Below, one piece after another: positions 1-4,928 of a DNA stretch of 6,143 nt (the first letter of the stretch is position 1; each line of letters begins with the position of its first letter). This DNA comes from Gemmatimonadaceae bacterium (GTDB lineage: Bacteria > Gemmatimonadota > Gemmatimonadetes > Gemmatimonadales > Gemmatimonadaceae). Under the pieces are notes generated by a model. The model was not told the DNA's origin and ran no database searches. It worked only from the letters and a program-made list of their open reading frames with translations. Made by a program: the position numbers and the translations under genes. The stretch lies in assembly GCA_019689955.1 (NCBI GenBank), contig JADGGM010000205.1, forward strand, positions 1 to 6,143, in the 5' to 3' direction.

Positions 1-444
1 CCCCCCGCCGGCGCCGTTCCCGTTGCTCGGCTCGCGGGTGTAGCGGAGGAGCCGGCGTACCATGCGGAGCGCGGTGGCGATCGAGGCGTCGTTTCCGTCC
101 TCCGCGGCGGCCGCCGCCAGGTGCGCTTCGGCCTCCTCGAGCTTCCCCTGCTTAAACAGCACGTACCCCATCCCCTTCCGCGCGCCGACGTGCTGCGGCG
201 CGAGGCGGAGCACCACGTCCCACTCGTCGAACGCGCCCTCCAGCTCCCCACGGTCCACACGGATGCGCGCGAGGAGGTCGTGCGCGTCGGCGTTGTGCGG
301 GTGCCGCTCGAGGCCGCGCAGCGCGACCTTGAGCGCGAGATCGAGCTCCCCGCTCCGCCGCAGCGCCTCGCCGAGCTGGATGAACACCAGGCTCGAGGGG
401 TCGCGCGCCAGCTCCTCGCTCAGCCGCCGGATCTCGTCACCCAT
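1..444 (-). CDS. TPR protein, N-terminal 148 residues, 3'-truncated by the window edge
   Basis: The frame starting at the ATG at 444 has no stop down to base 1, giving 148 residues beginning MGDEIRRLSEELARD. Three TPRs in exact 34-residue register cover 18-51 (VFIQLGEALRRSGELDLAL), 52-85 (AHDLLARIRVDRGELEGAF) and 86-119 (ARKGMGYVLFKQGKLEEAEA). A short helix follows (ATALRMVRRLLRY), then a Gly/Asn-rich stretch (EPSNGNGAGGG) that looks like a linker to another domain beyond the edge. The start is supported by an AGGAG 7 nt upstream and by codon use like its neighbours. It overlaps the stop of the DUF4388 gene by 8 nt, so translation is probably coupled. The function is not recognisable from the visible part. 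A second domain such as roadblock/LC7 is possible, but nothing in the window shows it. Confidence 0.85.
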   Translation of the reverse strand, partial: MGDEIRRLSEELARDPSSLVFIQLGEALRRSGELDLALKVALRGLERHPHNADAHDLLARIRVDRGELEGAFDEWDVVLRLAPQHVGARKGMGYVLFKQGKLEEAEAHLAAAAAEDGNDASIATALRMVRRLLRYTREPSNGNGAGGG

Positions 445-1579
445 CGAGATGCTCCTGCAAGATCGAATCGAGCTGGCGCGCCGCGTCCACCGCCGTGCGC
501 ACCGTCTCGGCGTCGGGCGCGGTCGGCGCGAGGCGCAGGTACCGCTCCCAGTTCGTCACCGCGTCCGCGAACCGCCCGGCCGCCGCGGCGCAGTACCCCA
601 TCTCCAGGTGCACGGCGGCATTGAGCGCGTCGGCGAGCAGCGCGCGCTTGAGCTCCTCGGCCGCTTCCTCGTGGCGCCGCGCGCCGGAAAGCGCCCGGGC
701 GAGCACCAGCCGCGCCTCGGTGGAGCCCTCCGCGGCCGCCGTCGCCAGGCGCGCCGTGGAGATGGCCCGCTCGTACTCCCCCATCCGCAGCGCCGCCCGC
801 GCCTGCTCGAGGTGCGTGACCACCAGCGCGGCCGTCGACGGCGCCGTCGGCTGCTCGCCGTCGTGCAGGTCCACGATCCCGGTGGTCACGAGCCCGTACA
901 CGATGCGCGCGACGTCGAACTCGCTCCGCGCGAGCGACGAGGCGATGGCGCGCAGGTCGCGCACCCCGTCGATCATCGCCAGCACCTCCCACTCGTTCGG
1001 GAGGAGATCGAGGAACGCGGGGTGGTCCGGCTGGACCGCGGCGAGCGTGGGGATTACGCCCAGGTGCGGCACCTTCCCCTCGATGCGCGACCACTCGTCG
1101 ATCCGCCGCGCCCCCTCCATGAGGAGCGATTCGGTGGAGATGCGGATCGTCGCTTCCGCCGGGGCGTCGAGGACCTCCCGTTCCTCGAACGAGAAGAACC
1201 CCTCCCGCCACGACATCAGCTCGAAGACCACCTCCTCCACCTGGAAGCGCACCTGCCGCTCCAGCTCCCGCCGCGTGATGGCCCCCAGGTCGAGGAGGAT
1301 CTCGCCGAGCCGGCGCCCGTCTCCCCCCTGCCGCTGCATGTCACGCGCGCGGGCCAGGTCTCCTTCGGAGATCTTGCCGGCGCGCAGGAGCAGCTCCCCC
1401 AGCGGGTGCGGGTTGCTCCGGATCGCGGCGTAGATCACCGCGCCGCGGTCGAAGTACACGGTCCCCTGGTTGTCGCGGAGGAGCGAGGTGACGGTGAGGG
1501 TCCCGGTCTTCCGGCTCAGGTCGAGGAGCTGGAAGACGTCGTGGATCCCGAGCTCGCGCAGCGGTCCTTCGATCGCCAT
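437..1579 (-). CDS. DUF4388 (PATAN)-domain protein with C-terminal TPRs
   Basis: This is a 380-residue, probably cytoplasmic protein. Residues 1 to about 58 match the start of the DUF4388/PATAN family (IEGPLRELGIHDVFQLLDLS, then KTGTLTV and YFDRGAVIYA). Residues 59-113 hold two related helical motifs, PLGELLLRAGKISEGDL and RLGEILLDLGAITRREL, followed by a segment (VVFELMSWREGFFSF, 117-131) common in this family. Residues about 185-238 (LPNEWEVLAMIDGVRDL, then LVTTGIVDL) look like a winged-helix module. Three TPRs occupy about 253-354. PATAN domains occur in cyanobacterial response regulators that act on the type IV pilus motor ATPase PilB, but this protein has no receiver domain. The ATG at 1579 shares one base with the upstream stop (TGATG) and has a perfect AGGAGG 7 nt upstream. 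The downstream gene overlaps its end by 8 nt. A role as an effector of the CheA/CheC pathway is inferred only from the operon. Confidence 0.92.
   Translation of the reverse strand: MAIEGPLRELGIHDVFQLLDLSRKTGTLTVTSLLRDNQGTVYFDRGAVIYAAIRSNPHPLGELLLRAGKISEGDLARARDMQRQGGDGRRLGEILLDLGAITRRELERQVRFQVEEVVFELMSWREGFFSFEEREVLDAPAEATIRISTESLLMEGARRIDEWSRIEGKVPHLGVIPTLAAVQPDHPAFLDLLPNEWEVLAMIDGVRDLRAIASSLARSEFDVARIVYGLVTTGIVDLHDGEQPTAPSTAALVVTHLEQARAALRMGEYERAISTARLATAAAEGSTEARLVLARALSGARRHEEAAEELKRALLADALNAAVHLEMGYCAAAAGRFADAVTNWERYLRLAPTAPDAETVRTAVDAARQLDSILQEHLDG
452..456 (-). promoter_or_regulatory. Ribosome binding site for the left-edge TPR gene
   Basis: AGGAG on the minus strand lies 7 nt before the ATG at 444, within the last codons of the DUF4388 gene (encoding LQEHLDG). 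It supports an overlapping start 8 nt inside the upstream gene. Confidence 0.65.
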
Positions 1580-4293
1580 CAGGTCGCCTCCTGCTCCTGC
1601 CGCGACCGGAAGATGCGGATGAGATCCGCGGCGGTCTTGGCCTCACGCCGCGCGCGGCGCGCGTAGTCGCTCTCGGGCGCGACCTCGACGACGCGCTGCC
1701 AGAGGGTGATCGCCTCGCGGTAGCGGTGCCGGTCGGCGAGCACGACGCCCTGGAGAAAGAGCGCGCCGGGGTGCTGCGGGTCGAAGCGGAGCACGCGCGC
1801 GATGGCGTGCGCGGCGTCCTCCAGGCGCTCGAGCTCGAGCAGCGTCTCGGCGAGCGAGAGGAGCGCGTCGATGTTGTACGGGTCGCGCTTGAGGAGGTCG
1901 ACGAGCGGCGGCACGGCCTCCTTGGCTTTCCCGAAGCGACGGCGCACGGCGGCCAGCGCGAGGGTGGCTTCGACGTAGGTCGGGACGGCGTCGAGCGCGG
2001 CGAGCAGCTCCGCGTCCGCCCCCTCGGCGTCACCGCGGTCGGCGAGGAGGAGGGCGAGCTCGTAGTGGACGACGGCGAAGTCGTGGTCCAGCTCGAGCGC
2101 GCCGCGGTAGGCGGAGATCGCCCCGTCGATGTCCCCGGCCGCGCGGGCGATGTCGCCGAACTGCTTGAGCACCTCGGCGCGCGCGGGGGCGAGGCGCCGC
2201 GCGCTCTTGAGGAGCTCGCGCGCCCCGGCCGCGTCCCCCGCGTCCGCGCGCGCGCGCGCGACGAGGAGGAGCGATTCCACGTTCGCGGGATCGGCCTGCA
2301 GCAGCGCTTCGGCGACGTCGCGCGCCTCGGCGACGCGGCCGATGGCGAGGAGCGACCGGGCCTCCCCGGCGATCGCGCGCGGCACGGTGCCGTTCACGCT
2401 CCGCGCCTGGCGGTAGCGCTCCAGCGCCTCGCCGTGGAACCCCTGCTTCGAGTAGACGTCGCCGAGCAGCGTGAGCCCCGTCGCCGCGTCCGCGCCGCGC
2501 CCCAGCGCGCGGTTGATCTCCGCGGCCGCGCGGTCGAGCATCCCCTTGGCGAGGTAGTCGATCGCCATCGCGTACGGGTTGTCCGTGGTCACCGCCGGCT
2601 GGGGGGCGGGGGCCTGCTGCTTGAGCTCCGCGAACAGCGAGTCGAGGAGGTGCGGGTCGAACGCGAACGCGTCCACCGTCCCCGCGGGGCGGCTCTCCCC
2701 GCCCAGGTCCGGGGCGATCGAGAGGTCGGGGTCCTCGTACTCGACGTCGATCGCCAGCTCGAACTTCTGCGGGACATAGTACGGGTCGAGCTCCAGCGCG
2801 CGCTTGGTCGCCCGCAGCGCCCCTTCGAAGTCGCCGAGGTTGGAGAGCGTGAAGCCGAGGTTGTAGTGCGCCTCCGCGTACGTCGGGCGCGCGTGGATGG
2901 CGCGGCCGAAGGCGTTGCGCGCGTCCTCGTACTTCTTGAGCTCCGTGAGCACGAGCCCGATCCCGTTCCACGCGACCGGGTGCTCGGGCTCCACGTTCAG
3001 CACCTGCCGGTACGCCTCGAGGCTCAACTGCAACCGCCGCCCGCGGAACAGGAGGAGCGCGAGGTTGAGCCACGCTTTCACGAAGGTGGGCTGCGCCGAG
3101 AGCGCCGCGCGGAACGACTCGATCGCCCCCTCCGAGTCCCCGGCGTGGAACTGGGCCACACCGAGGTTGTTGTGCGCGAGCGCGTACACGCCGTCGAGCT
3201 GCAGCGCGCGCCGGTAGCACTCCGCGGCCTCCGCGTGCCGCCCGTCCTGGTGCACGGCGACGCCGCGCTCGCACCAGAGCTTGGGGCTGTCCGGCTGCTC
3301 GGCGATCAACCGGTCGTACAGCTCGATCGCCGCGGCCGAGTCGCGCCGCAGCAGGTGCACCTCGGCCATCGCCTGGAGCACCAGGTGGCGGTCCTCGTTC
3401 CGCTCGAGCGCGAGCCGGTACTCGCGCAGCGCCTCGGCGTAGTATCCCTTCTGCCGGAAGGCGAGCCCGAGGTTGTAGTGCGCGAGGTGGCCGTCCTGCG
3501 CCACCTCCATCATCTGCTGCGAGCGGCGCTCCTGGCGCTGCGGGAGCAGTTCCTCGTAGGTGGCCGGGTTGTAGCGGTCGAGCGAGAGGTTCGCCTGCGC
3601 GCGGGAGAGCGACGGGTTGAGCTGGACGGCCTGCTTGGTCGCCGCGCGCGCTTCCTCGTGGCGCCCCATGTCGCCGAGGACGAAGCCCATGAGGTAGAGC
3701 GCGTCCGGGTTCTCCGGGCTCAGCTCGATCGACCGCCGCAGCGCCGCGAGCGCCTCCTCGTTCAGCCCGCGGTTGTACAGCACCTCGCCCATGTAGAAGT
3801 GGATCAGCGGGCTCCCGGGCTCGAGGGCGCGGGCTTTCTCGAACCACTCCTGGGCGGCGGCGAGGTCGCCGCTCGCCTTCTCGGCCAGCCCGAGCTGCAC
3901 CATCGCGCCGACGTCGTTCGGCGCGTACTCGAGCAGCGCCTTGAACTCCGCGACCGCCTCGCGGACATCGCCGAGCGACGCGTAGGCGCGCCCCAGCTCC
4001 CAGCGCGCCTCCCGGTCATCCGGGTGGCTGCGGAGCCGCTCGCGCAGCTCCGTGACGCGGCGGTCGTAGTAGCCCGTGTTGAAGTAGGCCACCTCGATGT
4101 TCCGCTGCGCCACCTGCATCTTCGGGTCGAGCTCCAGCGCCTTGCTGAACGCCTCGACCGCTTCCTCGTACATCCCCTTGTGGTAATACAGGACGCCGAG
4201 GTTGTTGTGCGCCCCCGCATCGGAGGGATCGATGCGTCGAGCGAACGACCGCAGAATCTCGCGATCGCGCTGAGACGTGAGGGGCGCCGTCAT
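1579..4293 (-). CDS. Large tetratricopeptide repeat protein (about 22 TPRs in two blocks)
   Basis: This protein of about 904 residues is nearly all 34-residue TPR motifs, which form right-handed superhelical protein-binding scaffolds. I see no signal peptide or membrane segment, so it is probably cytoplasmic. Counting from the ATG at 4293, six repeats in strict 34-residue register cover about 25-228, a non-TPR insertion covers 229-268, seven repeats cover 269-506, an acidic then Pro/Gln-rich linker covers 507-569, and nine repeats cover 570-875. A basic, helical tail (RRARREAKTAADLIRIF) ends the protein. Typical repeats read AHNNLGVLYYHKGMYEEAVE and AHYNLGFTLSNLGDFEGALR. The start is uncertain: a TTG at 4299 would overlap the cheC stop (TTGA), while the ATG two codons later begins 2 nt after that stop. 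Neither has a strong Shine-Dalgarno sequence, so translation is probably coupled to cheC. No catalytic domain is visible and the partner is unknown. Its position suggests a scaffold for the chemosensory output, which is inference. Confidence 0.93.
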   Translation of the reverse strand: MTAPLTSQRDREILRSFARRIDPSDAGAHNNLGVLYYHKGMYEEAVEAFSKALELDPKMQVAQRNIEVAYFNTGYYDRRVTELRERLRSHPDDREARWELGRAYASLGDVREAVAEFKALLEYAPNDVGAMVQLGLAEKASGDLAAAQEWFEKARALEPGSPLIHFYMGEVLYNRGLNEEALAALRRSIELSPENPDALYLMGFVLGDMGRHEEARAATKQAVQLNPSLSRAQANLSLDRYNPATYEELLPQRQERRSQQMMEVAQDGHLAHYNLGLAFRQKGYYAEALREYRLALERNEDRHLVLQAMAEVHLLRRDSAAAIELYDRLIAEQPDSPKLWCERGVAVHQDGRHAEAAECYRRALQLDGVYALAHNNLGVAQFHAGDSEGAIESFRAALSAQPTFVKAWLNLALLLFRGRRLQLSLEAYRQVLNVEPEHPVAWNGIGLVLTELKKYEDARNAFGRAIHARPTYAEAHYNLGFTLSNLGDFEGALRATKRALELDPYYVPQKFELAIDVEYEDPDLSIAPDLGGESRPAGTVDAFAFDPHLLDSLFAELKQQAPAPQPAVTTDNPYAMAIDYLAKGMLDRAAAEINRALGRGADAATGLTLLGDVYSKQGFHGEALERYRQARSVNGTVPRAIAGEARSLLAIGRVAEARDVAEALLQADPANVESLLLVARARADAGDAAGARELLKSARRLAPARAEVLKQFGDIARAAGDIDGAISAYRGALELDHDFAVVHYELALLLADRGDAEGADAELLAALDAVPTYVEATLALAAVRRRFGKAKEAVPPLVDLLKRDPYNIDALLSLAETLLELERLEDAAHAIARVLRFDPQHPGALFLQGVVLADRHRYREAITLWQRVVEVAPESDYARRARREAKTAADLIRIFRSRQEQEAT
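1587..1592 (-). promoter_or_regulatory. Ribosome binding site for the DUF4388/PATAN gene
   Basis: A perfect AGGAGG consensus on the minus strand lies 7 nt before the ATG at 1579, inside the last codons of the large TPR gene. It is the strongest Shine-Dalgarno sequence I found in the window. It fixes the start and suggests this protein is also initiated independently of read-through from the TPR gene. Confidence 0.75.
2245..2260. repeat. (CG)8 dinucleotide run inside the large TPR gene
   Basis: Sixteen bases of uninterrupted alternating C and G lie within the codons for VARARAD, around residues 678-684 of the large TPR protein. Alternating CG can adopt Z-DNA and can slip during replication; a change of one CG unit would shift the frame. 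In such a GC-rich genome the run may simply reflect Ala/Arg codon choice. Confidence 0.7.
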
Positions 4294-4295
4294 GC

Positions 4296-4916
4296 TCAAG
4301 CCACACGCACCGCCCGAAGCAGCGTCTGGAGGGACGCACCATCCGGGAGCAGGAGGAAGAAGCCGCGCAGCCGCTCACCGGCGTCCTGGAAGAAGAACTG
4401 CGTCTCCACCGCGAACACCATGTCGTGGTCGGTCCCGAACTGCAGGAACGCCGTCGTGAGCACGGCGGTCGACATGTCGACGGCCAGGCTCGGCGGCGAG
4501 GGGAGGAGCATGAGCCCCATGAACTCGCTCAGCGCGTTCATGTAGGCGCCGCTCAGGATGTTGCCGGCTTCCTTGATGGCCGACTGCTCCAGGTCCCCGA
4601 AGTCGGCGTTCGGGTTGTGCGGACGCCGGAGCATGAGGTGAGCGAGCCGGATCGCCGTGGGGCGCGGGAAGACGAGCAGGGTCCGCCCGGTGAGATCGCC
4701 GAGCATGTGCATGAGCACCGCCGCGATCGGCTCCTCGGAATCGGTGATCTGTGACGGGACGTCCTCGAGCGCCGCGATCGTGATCGTGGGCACGGTGATC
4801 ATGATGGTGTTGCCCGTCATCTGCGACAACGCGGTCGCCGCGTGGCCTGCGCCGATGTTCGCCGTCTCGCGCAGGGCATCGAGCTGCCGGTCCTTCAACG
4901 TCGATAGGTTTGCCAT
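4296..4916 (-). CDS. cheC: CheC-type CheY-phosphate phosphatase
   Basis: This is a 206-residue protein of the CheC/CheX/FliY phosphatase family, which removes phosphate from CheY-P in the cytoplasm. Its length matches single-domain CheC proteins. Both copies of the family motif [D/S]-x3-E-x2-N-x22-P are present with exact spacing: D13, E17, N20, P43 in the first (RETANIGAGHAATALSQMTG) and S112, E116, N119, P142 in the second (KEAGNILSGAYMNALSEFMG). Two intact sites indicate CheC rather than CheX. The middle segment GDLTGRTLLVFPRP is also typical. I chose the ATG at 4916 because a GAGGG lies 7 nt upstream and because it falls just after the cheA stop. An in-frame ATG at 4943 would overlap cheA by 17 nt and add a nine-residue extension (MEASCEGGR) unlike the family. 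The next gene starts within a few bases of its stop. No cheD, the usual CheC partner, is seen in the window. Confidence 0.95.
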   Translation of the reverse strand: MANLSTLKDRQLDALRETANIGAGHAATALSQMTGNTIMITVPTITIAALEDVPSQITDSEEPIAAVLMHMLGDLTGRTLLVFPRPTAIRLAHLMLRRPHNPNADFGDLEQSAIKEAGNILSGAYMNALSEFMGLMLLPSPPSLAVDMSTAVLTTAFLQFGTDHDMVFAVETQFFFQDAGERLRGFFLLLPDGASLQTLLRAVRVA

Positions 4917-4923
4917 TCGCCCA

Positions 4924-4928
4924 CCCTC
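4924..4928 (-). promoter_or_regulatory. Ribosome binding site for cheC
   Basis: GAGGG on the minus strand lies 7 nt before the ATG at 4916 and overlaps the cheA TGA stop (4929-4927). It decides in favour of this start over the in-frame ATG at 4943 and suggests cheC is translated by ribosomes finishing cheA. Confidence 0.6.

Noticed and set aside
420..1211. A 263-codon minus-strand frame overlapping the DUF4388 gene out of frame
   Set aside because: It is Gly/Arg/Ala-rich with no motif; the overlapping frame encodes recognisable PATAN and TPR segments.
62..1666. A 534-codon open frame on the plus strand, antisense to the DUF4388 and left-edge TPR genes
   Set aside because: It has low-complexity Ser/Arg/Pro-rich composition and no domain, and it is fully covered by supported minus-strand genes.
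2030..3847. A 605-codon minus-strand frame overlapping the large TPR gene out of frame
   Set aside because: It is almost all Arg, Ala, Gly and Pro, the typical product of reading high-GC coding DNA in the wrong frame.
1726..4545. A 939-codon open frame on the plus strand, antisense to the large TPR gene and part of cheC
   Set aside because: It is rich in Arg, Val, Glu and Leu with no recognisable domain, and it mirrors the TPR coding strand. Long antisense frames are expected in such GC-rich DNA, and the opposite strand has unambiguous TPR repeats.
4296..4916. Assignment of the phosphatase as CheX or FliY/FliN
   Set aside because: CheX has only one of the two motif sites, and FliY carries a C-terminal FliN domain. 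This protein has both sites and ends at 206 residues.
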